From CAYSUS01 sp964434165 (GTDB lineage Bacteria > Planctomycetota > Planctomycetia > Pirellulales > Thermoguttaceae), in contig CAYSUS010000015.1 in assembly GCA_964434165.1 (NCBI GenBank), positions 1 to 64,000 of the forward strand: a stretch of 64,000 nt of DNA, read 5' to 3'. Positions 1 through 7,535 of this stretch are shown here, one piece after another (position 1 is the first letter of the stretch; every line of letters begins with the position of its first letter). The translations under genes and the position numbers were made by a program. The notes under the pieces were generated by a model, which saw only the letters and a list, made by a program, of their open reading frames with translations, was not told the origin of the DNA and made no database searches.

Positions 1-74
1 GGAAGCTCAGTCGGTAGGAGAGCATGGGGGTTAAGGGTTAGGGGGCAATGGCTAGTGGTTTGAGGCCCAACGGG

Positions 75-124
75 CTTCGTACTTCCGTACTCCCTGACTC
101 AAGTACGGAGTACGCGAGTACGAA
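75..124. repeat. Intergenic inverted repeat rich in GTAC
   Basis: The left arm CTTCGTACTTCCGTACT (75-91) is complementary in two blocks to the right side: AGTACGG (102-108) pairs with CCGTACT, and GTACGAAG (117-124) pairs with the outer block. The element sits 70 bases beyond the stop of the minus-strand NHL gene, so it could act as a transcript-end hairpin, but there is no T tract. Its build resembles the ACTTCCGAAGT palindromes found later in the window, though the sequence differs. Confidence 0.45.
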
Positions 125-194
125 GTACAACAACCCTGCGACTCCCATGCGCATTCTCCTGCCCCCTGACTGCCGGCCCCGGCCCCCTGCTTCC

Positions 195-1184
195 CTACAT
201 TTCGATCCTCTGCACGCGGTGGTTGTTCGTGTCCAGGACGTGGAGCCGGCCGCGGTGGTCGAGGGCGAGGGCCCAGGGGTTGAACAGCTCGCCCGGCTCG
301 CCGCCCTCGCGGCCCCAGCAGCCCAGCGATCGGCCGTCGCGCGTAAGCTTCTGCACGCGGTGGTTGCCGTATTCGCAGACGTACACGGTGTCGTCCGGGC
401 CCAGCTCCAGATCGTAAGGATAGTAAAGTTCCCCCGGCCCGGCACCCCGGCTGCCCCAAATCAACAGGAGCTCGCCCTCGGTGTCGAAGACCTGGATGCG
501 GTGATTGCAGGCGTCGGCCACCCAGATGCGGTCCTCCTCGTCGATCTCGATGTTCTGGGGCCGGGCGAACTGGCCGGGCTTCGAGCCGTGCCCGCCCCAC
601 TGGAGCAGGAACTCGCCGCCTGGCGTGAACTTCTGAATCCGGTCGTTGTCGCCGTACTCGGAAATGTAGTAGTTGCCCTCGGAGTCCTGCACCGCGTCGG
701 TCACCAGGCCGAACTGGCCGGGCTCGTAGCCGTTGACCCCGCCGATGGTCTTGAGGAGCTCGCCCTCGGGCGAGTAGATCATCAGCCGGTAGTAGTGCGT
801 GTCGGCCACCAGCACTCGGCCGTCGCGGTCGATGGAGATGCCCGTCGGCTTGCCGGCCTGGTAGTCGGGCATGCGCCACCCGCGGCGGTAGTTGCCGTCG
901 GTGTCGAAGACCTGGACCCGGGCGGTCATGTCCACCAGGTAAATCTCGTCCTCCGGGGCGAAGGCCATGGCCCGGGGCTTCTGGAGACGGCCCTCGGAGA
1001 TGCCCCGCTCGCCCCATACCTTGTCCAACCGCCCCGCGTCGGCCCAGTCCCGCTCGCATCCGGCTGCCAGGCAACACACCGCCGCGGCGGCCGCCCTGCG
1101 CAGACAGACCGCCCACGTGTTCCGTCCTGAGGGGGGGCGGCGTTCGGCGGCGGAGGTCGTCAGCAAGCGGCGGTCCGGCGACAT
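195..1184 (-). CDS. NHL-repeat beta-propeller lipoprotein
   Basis: 329 residues. After a basic leader the hydrophobic stretch ends in LAAGC (about residues 39-43), a good lipobox, so a lipid-anchored extracytoplasmic protein is likely. The rest is about six NHL-type repeats with the recurring pattern 'G.L..P..I..D..G.I.VAD..N.RIQVF' (for example 'WVADACNHRIQVF' and 'VLDTNNHRVQRIE'), which normally fold into a six-bladed propeller. NHL propellers bind proteins, peptides or glycans; no catalytic residues identify a specific activity. ATG is chosen because it gives a leader before the lipobox, although the 28-residue n-region is long. It is transcribed away from the Sua5 gene. Role unknown. Confidence 0.85.
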   Translation of the reverse strand: MSPDRRLLTTSAAERRPPSGRNTWAVCLRRAAAAAVCCLAAGCERDWADAGRLDKVWGERGISEGRLQKPRAMAFAPEDEIYLVDMTARVQVFDTDGNYRRGWRMPDYQAGKPTGISIDRDGRVLVADTHYYRLMIYSPEGELLKTIGGVNGYEPGQFGLVTDAVQDSEGNYYISEYGDNDRIQKFTPGGEFLLQWGGHGSKPGQFARPQNIEIDEEDRIWVADACNHRIQVFDTEGELLLIWGSRGAGPGELYYPYDLELGPDDTVYVCEYGNHRVQKLTRDGRSLGCWGREGGEPGELFNPWALALDHRGRLHVLDTNNHRVQRIEM

Positions 1185-1553
1185 GGAATGCCCGAAGCGG
1201 CGGTCGAATACCCTCCCATGAGCTTATCCGGATTCTCCGCGGCCGGGTAGCGCCGGGGCCTGGACGGAGTCGGGAGTCGCTTTTCGGCCGGTGCGTTGGT
1301 TGCCTGGGCTGTTGATTTCGAGAGAAGACACCCGGCCCCCGCGCGTCGCCCGCAGGACGGACTGCCCCGTACTGCCCGGTCCTGGCGGGGCAACGGTGCG
1401 CGCCAAAGGGGCGGCGTGGCACTCCGTCCTGCGCGGAGGGCGGACGACCCCTCGCCCCCCACGCCGAGCCGAGGCTTGACGATTGGCCGTAAGGGTCTTT
1501 AGAATAACGCATTACGACGCTCCGACCTCCCGCCTGAGTTCAAAGCTTCTCGG
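1185..1553. other. Intergenic region between divergent genes, no gene
   Basis: 369 bases separate the divergently transcribed NHL and Sua5-phosphatase genes. Several open frames exist but none has a recognisable domain or ribosome binding site. The only structured signal seen is the promoter-like pair at 1476-1505. Confidence 0.6.
1476..1505 (+). promoter_or_regulatory. Sigma-70-like promoter for the Sua5-phosphatase/rpiB genes
   Basis: TTGACG (1476-1481) and TAGAAT (1500-1505) are separated by 18 bases, each one or two mismatches from the housekeeping -35 and -10 consensus. Transcription would start near 1512, about 40 bases before the ATG at 1554. Prediction from motif alone. Confidence 0.5.
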
Positions 1554-2684
1554 ATGCCCCCCGTCTTGATCGATGTCCGCAGCGCGGAGGACGCCCGCGA
1601 CGTGGTCCACCGCGCGGTTCAGGCTCTGACCGAGGGGAAGCTCGTCGCGTTTCCCACCGAGACGGTTTACGGCGTGGCTGCCAGGGCATTGGACGGGCGG
1701 GCCGTCGAGCGCCTCGTGGAGGCCAAGGGCCGAGCCGCCGGCCATCCCCTGACCCTGGCCGTGCGCAGCGCCGAAGAGGCGCGGGACTACATTCCCGACA
1801 TGCCCCCCCTGGCCCAGCGTCTGGCGCGGCGATGCTGGCCGGGCCCGGTCACGATCGTGGTGGACGACGCCCATCCCGAGGGGCTGACGCGCCAGCTCCC
1901 CTCGGCCGTGCAGAAGCTGGTCGCACCGCACGGGACGCTGGGGCTCCGCGTGCCCGGGCACCACGTCATCCTCGACGTGATGCGGATGATCGCCGGTCCT
2001 CTGGCGCTCTCCAGCGCCAACCGCACCGGCCAGCGCGATGCCCGCACCGCCCAGGAGGTGATCGACGCGCTGGGCGACCACGTGGACCTCGTGCTGGACG
2101 ACGGGCCGGCCCGCTTCGGCGAGCCCTCGGCCGTGGTCCGCGTCAGCGGCAACCGCTATGAGATCCTCAGGCCGGGCGTGGTGCCCGAGCAGACCTTGAA
2201 ACGGCTCTCCAGCCTGCTGGTGCTGTTCGTGTGCACGGGCAACACGTGCCGCAGCCCCATGGCCGAGATGCTCTGCCGCAAGCTGCTCGCCGAGCGTGTC
2301 GGCTGCCGGCCCGACGAGCTGGAGGACCGGGGCGCGCTGGTCATGTCGGCCGGCATCGCGGCCATGGTGGGCGGGCACGCCAGTCCCGAGGCGGTCGAGG
2401 TGATGCGCGCGATGGGGCTCGACCTCCAGTTCCACGAGACCCAGCCGGTCAGCGAGCCGCTCGTGCGTCACGCCGACGTGATCTACACGATGACCCAGGC
2501 CCATCGCCAGGCGATTCTCGCCCAATGGCCGGGTGCCGCGGAGCGCACGCAGACGTTGCGCGCCGACGGCGGGGACATCTCCGACCCCATCGGAGGTCCG
2601 CCCGAGCGCTACCAGAAGTGCGCCGCCCAGATCGAGAGCGAACTAAGGAGACGATTGCCGGAGCTGGAACCGTTTACCGCGTAG
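1554..2684 (+). CDS. Threonylcarbamoyl-AMP synthase fused to a low-molecular-weight (arginine?) phosphatase
   Basis: 376 residues, two enzymes in one chain. Residues 1-215 are a TsaC/Sua5/YrdC domain (motifs 'PTETVYG', 'KGR', 'LALSSAN'), which makes threonylcarbamoyl-AMP for the t6A37 modification of ANN-decoding tRNAs. Residues 222-376 are a low-molecular-weight phosphatase: P-loop C227-TGNTC-R233 and general acid D344 in 'DISDPIGG'. The fifth P-loop residue is Thr231, as in the Bacillus protein-arginine phosphatase YwlE, where classical tyrosine phosphatases have Ile/Leu; arginine-phosphate specificity is therefore inferred. In Bacillus the order ywlC (tsaC)-ywlE-ywlF (rpiB) is three genes; here the first two are one gene and rpiB follows 127 bases later. 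A weak upstream ribosome site leaves the start slightly uncertain. Confidence 0.9.
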   Translation: MPPVLIDVRSAEDARDVVHRAVQALTEGKLVAFPTETVYGVAARALDGRAVERLVEAKGRAAGHPLTLAVRSAEEARDYIPDMPPLAQRLARRCWPGPVTIVVDDAHPEGLTRQLPSAVQKLVAPHGTLGLRVPGHHVILDVMRMIAGPLALSSANRTGQRDARTAQEVIDALGDHVDLVLDDGPARFGEPSAVVRVSGNRYEILRPGVVPEQTLKRLSSLLVLFVCTGNTCRSPMAEMLCRKLLAERVGCRPDELEDRGALVMSAGIAAMVGGHASPEAVEVMRAMGLDLQFHETQPVSEPLVRHADVIYTMTQAHRQAILAQWPGAAERTQTLRADGGDISDPIGGPPERYQKCAAQIESELRRRLPELEPFTA

Positions 2685-2811
2685 CCGTGGCAGGGCGTCG
2701 GGCGTCTTCTGCCGTTTCGGTCACTCCACTCGGCAAACGCGATGGCGACGAGAGGCTCCCGGCCCTCCACTCCCACTTACTGATCCATCACCCCCGAGAG
2801 CACACACAACG

Positions 2812-3294
2812 ATGCGGATTGCCGTCGGCGGTGACCACCGCGGATTCGAGATACGGGGCAAGGTCCTGGAGCTGCTCCGGCGCCTGGGCCACGAGGTCGA
2901 GGACTACGGCGCCTTCAGCGCCGAACCGTGCGACTATCCGGACGTCGCGGCCAAGGTGGCCTGCCGCGTCGGCCGCGGCGAAGTGGACCGCGGCATCCTC
3001 ATCTGCGGCACGGGGCTGGGCATGTGCATCGCCGCCAACAAGCATCCGGGCGTGCGCGCCGCGCCGTGCCACGACGACCTGACCGCGGAGATGAGCCGCC
3101 GACACAACGACCTGAACGTGCTCTGCCTGTCGGCCGACCTGTTGGGCGAGAAGCTCATCGACCGGATGATCGAGATCTGGCTGGCCACGCCCTTCGAAGG
3201 AGGGCGTCACGCCCGGCGCGTGCAGAAGATCGTCGATCTGGAGAAGCGGATCCGGCTGCAGGAAGACCCGCCGGACTCGTGCTCGGGCGGGTGA
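2812..3294 (+). CDS. rpiB: Ribose 5-phosphate isomerase B
   Basis: 160 residues, the normal length for the RpiB/LacAB family. It interconverts ribose 5-phosphate and ribulose 5-phosphate in the cytoplasmic pentose phosphate pathway. Visible landmarks are the N-terminal 'GGDHRGFE' phosphate/sugar motif and 'ILICGTGLGMCIAANK' with the catalytic-base cysteine C65, followed by 'HNDLNVLCL'. It lies downstream of the fused Sua5-phosphatase gene, the same neighbourhood as ywlC-ywlE-ywlF in Bacillus, so co-transcription from the promoter at 1476 is likely. The last ten residues, with a Cys and Gly-Gly, are an unremarkable extension. Confidence 0.95.
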   Translation: MRIAVGGDHRGFEIRGKVLELLRRLGHEVEDYGAFSAEPCDYPDVAAKVACRVGRGEVDRGILICGTGLGMCIAANKHPGVRAAPCHDDLTAEMSRRHNDLNVLCLSADLLGEKLIDRMIEIWLATPFEGGRHARRVQKIVDLEKRIRLQEDPPDSCSGG

Positions 3295-3740
3295 TGGGTC
3301 GGTCCAGCAGCCGTCCCTTCCCCGATCGGCCGCGGCGTGGAATCGGGGCTCCGCCCCTCACGGTGGCGGCTCCGGCGGCCGGAGCCCGCGGCGGAAGCGA
3401 GCGGCGGCAAACGAACGCCTGTGGCGGGGGGGCTGCGTGGAACGTCCGCCGCCTCGCAATGGGGCAAACCCTGCCGGTAGTGACGATTCCGCAGCGCGAC
3501 CCGTGCGGTCGTGCCAGTCCGCACGGCGCACCGGTTGGGGGTTTCCGCCCGGAACGGCCAAATTCGCTTCAACCCTGGGCGGTCCGTTGGTACATTCAAG
3601 GTTTGAGGCGGGTTTCGCCTGCGAGAACCCCGAGGCCCAAGCGTGCCGGGCAAGAGGGGGAGCGGTCCCGGCAGCGGCCCGGGCTCCCCTTGCGCGGTTC
3701 GCTCCACTGCCGTCCTGTGTTGCGGAAGGCGTCGCGGTCG
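3295..3740. other. Intergenic region, no gene
   Basis: 446 bases without a convincing gene. It contains a perfect palindrome GGCTCCGGC-G-GCCGGAGCC at 3368-3386, about 74 bases after rpiB, which could end its transcript but has no following T tract. GGAAGG at 3724-3729 is the probable ribosome site of the next gene. Confidence 0.5.
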
Positions 3741-4310
3741 ATGGTCGATCGGCACCGATTCAGTCCAGACGAGGTCGAGCAGCTCCTGCGCAACGCGGAG
3801 CTCCGCGACGAATTGGAGCCGTACTACGACGAATCGATCGATCGGGTCAACGTGGCGCACCTCCCGCTGACCGCCGAGAACGAGTTCCTCGCCTCGATGC
3901 TCGCCTGGGAGCAGGCCCCGGTGCTGCCGATCTATCGCTGGTTCGACCCCGAGCTGCGCCCGCCCCGCCCCGACGTCCTCTGCGACGAGGACCTCCACGA
4001 GATCCTCTGGGACGTGATCCACAAGCTCTTCGAGAAGCGGATCGTCCTCGACTTCACCGACCATCTCTCCGACCGCCAGCTCTACACTCTCATCTACCGC
4101 GACATCCTGCCGGCGCGGGAGAAGATGATCGACTCGGGCACGAATTTCCTGCACTGGGACTGCGCTGGGGCGGGCGGCGACCCCGAGATCTGGCTCCGCT
4201 ACTACGCCACCGAGGAGGAGCGCCAGGCGTGGTCGGAGACCTACCGCCAGCCCCTGCCGCCGCGCTGCCGTCCCCGCTTCCTCCGCGACCTGCCCCGAGA
4301 GCCGAGCTAG
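3741..4310 (+). CDS. Conserved-looking hypothetical cytoplasmic protein
   Basis: 189 residues from the ATG at 3741, which follows GGAAGG by 11 bases; an open frame extends upstream but reads Pro/Arg/Gly-rich non-protein-like sequence. No signal peptide or membrane segment. It is acidic and aromatic, with phrases such as 'EQAPVLPIYRWFDPEL', 'LHEILWDVIHKLFEK', 'LSDRQLYTLIYRDILP' and 'NFLHWDCAGAGGDPEIWLRYYATEEER'. The composition and evenly spaced hydrophobic residues indicate a folded protein. I do not recognise a named family; such proteins are common in planctomycete genomes, but no function can be assigned. Confidence 0.75.
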   Translation: MVDRHRFSPDEVEQLLRNAELRDELEPYYDESIDRVNVAHLPLTAENEFLASMLAWEQAPVLPIYRWFDPELRPPRPDVLCDEDLHEILWDVIHKLFEKRIVLDFTDHLSDRQLYTLIYRDILPAREKMIDSGTNFLHWDCAGAGGDPEIWLRYYATEEERQAWSETYRQPLPPRCRPRFLRDLPREPS

Positions 4311-4364
4311 GCGCACTGGTCGGCAGGGGTCACGAGTCGGAAGTCGGAAACACCCACTAACCCC

Positions 4365-4652
4365 TCACTCCCCCCGCTCATCCCGCTTCGCCCTCGCCCG
4401 GTTGATCCGCCGCAGCCACCGCGCCGCGCTGAGGGCCAGGCTCACCACGATCATCGTTCCCAGCGGGGCCGCCACGGCCATGAACACGAAGTAGAGGGCC
4501 GGCACGGACAACTCACCGAGCTGCGACCGGACCACTCCGCCCACGGCCGCGGCCAGCACGCTGCAGATCGCCATCACCAGGAACAGGCTCCCCAGCGTGA
4601 ACTGGAACCGTCTGCGAGGCTTCTTGCCGCCGGATGGTTGCGACTGGCTCAT
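4365..4652 (-). CDS. Small two-helix membrane protein
   Basis: 95 residues with a basic N-terminus ('KKPRRRFQF') leading into a first membrane helix (about 19-42, 'TLGSLFLVMAICSVLAAAVG') and a second (about 52-74), ending in a basic tail. The 'RRFQFTLGSL' run before the first helix resembles the 'RFSLRSLL' starts common in planctomycete inner-membrane proteins. ATG at 4652. The downstream neighbour on the same strand is not close, and it lies 49 bases after the stop of the phosphoesterase gene, so both may share a transcript. Function unknown. Confidence 0.7.
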   Translation of the reverse strand: MSQSQPSGGKKPRRRFQFTLGSLFLVMAICSVLAAAVGGVVRSQLGELSVPALYFVFMAVAAPLGTMIVVSLALSAARWLRRINRARAKRDERGE

Positions 4653-4701
4653 CGGTCGAAGTCCGCAGGAGGGCCGCGAAGGAGCGAGCAGGGCGGGAGC
4701 G

Positions 4702-5568
4702 CTACTTCAGCCGCTCGACGCGCCCCACGACTTCCTCGTGCGTCCACTCCCGGTCGGTGGACAGCAGGACGTAGCAGGCCTTCTCGCCGCAGCAGTCGAG
4801 GATCAACTGCCGATCGTTCGGCGTGCTGAACCCCTCGGGCGCCGGCTCGTGCCCGTTGACGATCACCTCGGCCCCCATCATGGAAGCGAAGGCCTCGGCA
4901 TTCTCCTCGCTGAAGTCGCGCCCCCACACGAGGTCGAAGATGCTCGTGCGGTCGTAGTACTCCGAGAGCTCGGGCTGGCGCTGGAAGATCGACTTGTCGA
5001 ATCGCCCCCCATCGCAGTTCTCGGGAATGCTGTGCGTGACCAGCACGCCGCCCGGCAGACGCACCGCCAGCGGGCAGCTCTTGATGAAGGGGAAATAGGC
5101 CTCGCGGACCTTCTCCGTGGCCGGGCCGTACATCTGCTGCAACCCCAACCGGAACATCAGGTTGAGCATCTGCTTGTTCTTCTGGATCGGGTAGTCGGTC
5201 AGCTCGGCCAGCTCGTGATTGCCGAGGATGAAGTGGACCCGCTCCGGATACTGCGCCTTGAGCCGGGCGACGTCCTCCAGCACCGTGTGGGACATGCAGC
5301 CGCCGTTGGTCGGATACGTGGGGCCGCCGTGGCACACCTCCTGCAAGATCAGGTGGCGCCGCGCGTGCACGTCCAGGGCGGCCGTCTTCTTAATGCCGTT
5401 GAAGTTCCGCCGATGCCCGTGCAGGTCGCCCGTGATCATCACCTCGCCGGCCAGCTCGGGCGTGAGCGTGACCGTGTTCCCCTCTCGGCCCGGCGTCTTG
5501 TAGTTCGCCTCGGTGGCCTGTTGGAACGTGGCGATCGTCTTCTCGATGAACTCGATCGATGCAACCAT
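4702..5568 (-). CDS. Metallophosphoesterase (PPP-type serine/threonine phosphatase family)
   Basis: 288 residues from the ATG at 5568, preceded by GGAAGG; an upstream in-frame extension is Arg/Gly-rich and discarded. The metal-site motifs of calcineurin-like phosphoesterases are in order: 'GDLHGH' (about residue 45), 'GNHELAEL' (about 115), 'VTHSIPEN' (about 185) and 'VNGHEPAP' (about 245). The usual GDxxDRG second motif is replaced by a stretch around 'EVCHGG', so one metal ligand is atypical. Substrate cannot be told; protein phosphatase, or nucleotide/phosphoester hydrolase, are both possible. Cytoplasmic, no signal peptide. Confidence 0.82.
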   Translation of the reverse strand: MVASIEFIEKTIATFQQATEANYKTPGREGNTVTLTPELAGEVMITGDLHGHRRNFNGIKKTAALDVHARRHLILQEVCHGGPTYPTNGGCMSHTVLEDVARLKAQYPERVHFILGNHELAELTDYPIQKNKQMLNLMFRLGLQQMYGPATEKVREAYFPFIKSCPLAVRLPGGVLVTHSIPENCDGGRFDKSIFQRQPELSEYYDRTSIFDLVWGRDFSEENAEAFASMMGAEVIVNGHEPAPEGFSTPNDRQLILDCCGEKACYVLLSTDREWTHEEVVGRVERLK

Positions 5569-6255
5569 GAATACGTCCGCCTTCCGGTGCTGCGTCCAGC
5601 GTGCTCTGCCCCGCCCTGTGCCGCCGGGCTCGTTCCGGCCGATCCCCAGGTCCGCCATTCGGCGAGACCGGGGGGCAAATGTCAAGCCACGCGCCAAGCG
5701 GAACGTGGCTGCGGCTTGATCGGCACGCAAGCCGCCGGCGGTCGGCGGACCGTGATGGCGACTTCACCAGCCAGCGGCCGAGAAGCCGCGGCCGCGCGGC
5801 GACGCCGAACCTGAGGGCACCGGTCTTCGATGCCTGCGAAGATACTGCCGATCGACCGAAGGCCGTGCCCACCCGCCACTTCCTGCCGATCCCCAGCGCC
5901 CATGATAGGCGCTGCAGGAACCGCCGTTTACCCTCCTTTTGGGCGGGGTTTGCTGCTCGCCAAGGCGTTCACACGTGCTGGCGACCCCCACGCATGCAGC
6001 AAAGTCGCCGGCCAGCATCCCAGGTCATCCATCTTGCCGGCATTGCCGCACATGCCGCCGGGAGCAGTTCTTCCGATTTTCTGGACTCTGCCATCGGCCG
6101 GGCCGATCTGACTAAGGAAGCAAGGTACTCGTCGTCTGCGGGACCCTGCGCCGTGTCCGGGAGGGAAGAGCGGCACGGCCGACGACGAGAGGCCGCCTCC
6201 CCGCGATGGTCGGCGGCGCCCGACCCCGACACCTGTGGAAAAGGAATCCATCGTC
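5569..6255. other. Long intergenic region, no gene seen
   Basis: 687 bases between the divergent phosphoesterase and lipoprotein genes. No open frame here has protein-like composition, and no tRNA, repeat or insertion element was recognised. AAAAGGAA just before 6256 is the likely ribosome site of the next gene. Confidence 0.5.
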
Positions 6256-6525
6256 ATGAAACGTGTCCTGTTCTCCTTCCTGGCGGCCACGGTGCTGGCC
6301 GGCCTGGTGGGTTGCCAGAGCGGCCGGCTGGCCTGCATTTTCGGCAGTTGCCGCGACGTGCCCCGGGTATGCGACCCGTGCCGCAACCCCTGCCCGCGCG
6401 ACCCAGGCTGCCACGCCCGCGCCTACGACCCGGTGCCGCCCTCCGGCGCGGTCACCTATCCGTACTACACCACCCGCGGCCCCAGGGACTTCTTGGCCAA
6501 GGCCCCGCGGTCGATCGGCCCGTGA
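6256..6525 (+). CDS. Small cysteine-rich lipoprotein
   Basis: 89 residues. 'MKRVLFSFLAATVLAGLVGC' is a lipoprotein signal with lipobox LVGC at residue 20. The mature part is rich in Cys and Pro ('CDPCRNPCPRDPGC') and ends 'YPYYTTRGPRDFLAKAPRSIGP'. I recall similar short lipoproteins ending in a TTRGPRDFL-type motif from other planctomycetes, but cannot check this. The ATG at 6256 is preferred over an upstream GTG because it follows AAGGAA by about ten bases and starts the signal peptide directly. Function unknown. Confidence 0.75.
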   Translation: MKRVLFSFLAATVLAGLVGCQSGRLACIFGSCRDVPRVCDPCRNPCPRDPGCHARAYDPVPPSGAVTYPYYTTRGPRDFLAKAPRSIGP

Positions 6526-6703
6526 TCTGCCGACCTCCTGCCATTCCCCCTGTGCTATCCGCCAGCCGGCCGGGATCGCCAAGGACGGCGACCGCGGCCG
6601 GCGCCTTTTCTTGCGCCCCCGGATGCCGCCGGCGCGGCCCGATGCGGTCGCCGCGTTGCATGGGGAGTCGCCGCCGCGGTAGAATGCCTGCGGAGGCAAG
6701 TCC

Positions 6704-7057
6704 GTGGAGCAGAACCCTTATCAGTCCTCGCGCAGTCCGGGCGTGCCGACCCGCACGACGAGCACGCGCTGGCTGGTGTGGACGGGCGTCGCGTGCCTGG
6801 CCCTTGCCATGATGGCGGCCGCCGGCGCGGTGGTGAACGTGGTCCTGGGATTTCAGGCGATCGCGCAGTCGTCGGACCCCAGCCCGGAGGCCCTCGCCCG
6901 CAGGATGTCGCTCTCGTCGCTCCTGCTCTTCGGAGCGCCTCCCTTTGGCCTGACGGGCATCGTGCTCCTGATCCTGGGACTGGTCCTCCGGCGCCCCATG
7001 GAAGACGGCCCGGCGGCCGGGCGCGCGGCGGACGACGACCATAGAGATCATCGGTGA
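6704..7057 (+). CDS. Two-helix membrane protein with N-terminal NPYQS motif
   Basis: 117 residues starting at a GTG preceded by a GGAGG ribosome site about ten bases upstream. The N-terminus 'MEQNPYQSS' matches the NPYQSP start seen in many planctomycete membrane proteins. Two hydrophobic helices follow (about 23-50 and 72-95), and the C-terminus is charged and probably cytoplasmic. It overlaps or abuts the next small membrane gene, suggesting a shared transcript. Function unknown. Confidence 0.7.
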   Translation: MEQNPYQSSRSPGVPTRTTSTRWLVWTGVACLALAMMAAAGAVVNVVLGFQAIAQSSDPSPEALARRMSLSSLLLFGAPPFGLTGIVLLILGLVLRRPMEDGPAAGRAADDDHRDHR

Positions 7058-7097
7058 GCTGATTCTCGGCGCGGGGTGCGCCTTCTACGGCGCCCTG

Positions 7098-7322
7098 GTG
7101 GGTCTTCTGTGGCTGGCGAAGACCCGCGACTGGGCGCGAAAGCAGAAGATCGCCCTGTCCCTGTTGGGGGCGGCGCTTGCCGTTTGGGCCGTCGCCTGGC
7201 TGATCGCCTCCGGGAGCCTCTATTGGAAGCTCATGCTGGCCGGCGCGCTCCCCTTCTTTGGCTTCCTCGCCCTGGCCAACGCCTGCCGCGAGTATCACGA
7301 GAAGCACCGCGGGCGGGGCTGA
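7098..7322 (+). CDS. Small multi-helix membrane protein, start uncertain
   Basis: At least 74 residues from a GTG at 7098. The reading frame stays open and hydrophobic upstream to about 7041 ('IIGELILGAGCAFYGALV'), overlapping the end of the previous gene, so translation may begin earlier at a non-ATG codon and be coupled to it. Three hydrophobic segments are visible if the extension is included. The C-terminus 'NACREYHEKHRGRG' is basic. No family recognised. Confidence 0.55.
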   Translation: MGLLWLAKTRDWARKQKIALSLLGAALAVWAVAWLIASGSLYWKLMLAGALPFFGFLALANACREYHEKHRGRG

Positions 7323-7535
7323 GCGTGCCCGAACCGCCAACAGCCCGACTCCGGCCAGCAACGACCACCCGGATCCCCTTTCGCGCTTGAATCCGCGCGG
7401 CGGTGTGGGAAAATGGGGGCCACGCTCAGACCAATCGCCGCCGCCGGGGAGCGGACCACCAGGCGGTGTACTGAAGGTCGGAGTCCGCGCACGGCGTCCC
7501 TCACCCCTCGCCACCCACACTACGGAGCCCTCGCC

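Noticed and set aside
1..24. A tRNA D-arm-like sequence (AGCTCAGTCGGTAGGAGAGC)
   Set aside because: No anticodon or T-arm follows within range and no GTTCRANNC-type T loop is seen, so it is not a tRNA; perhaps the edge of one or a chance match.
3368..3386. Rho-independent terminator after rpiB
   Set aside because: The stem is perfect, but there is no T tract and the loop is a single base; kept only as a note.
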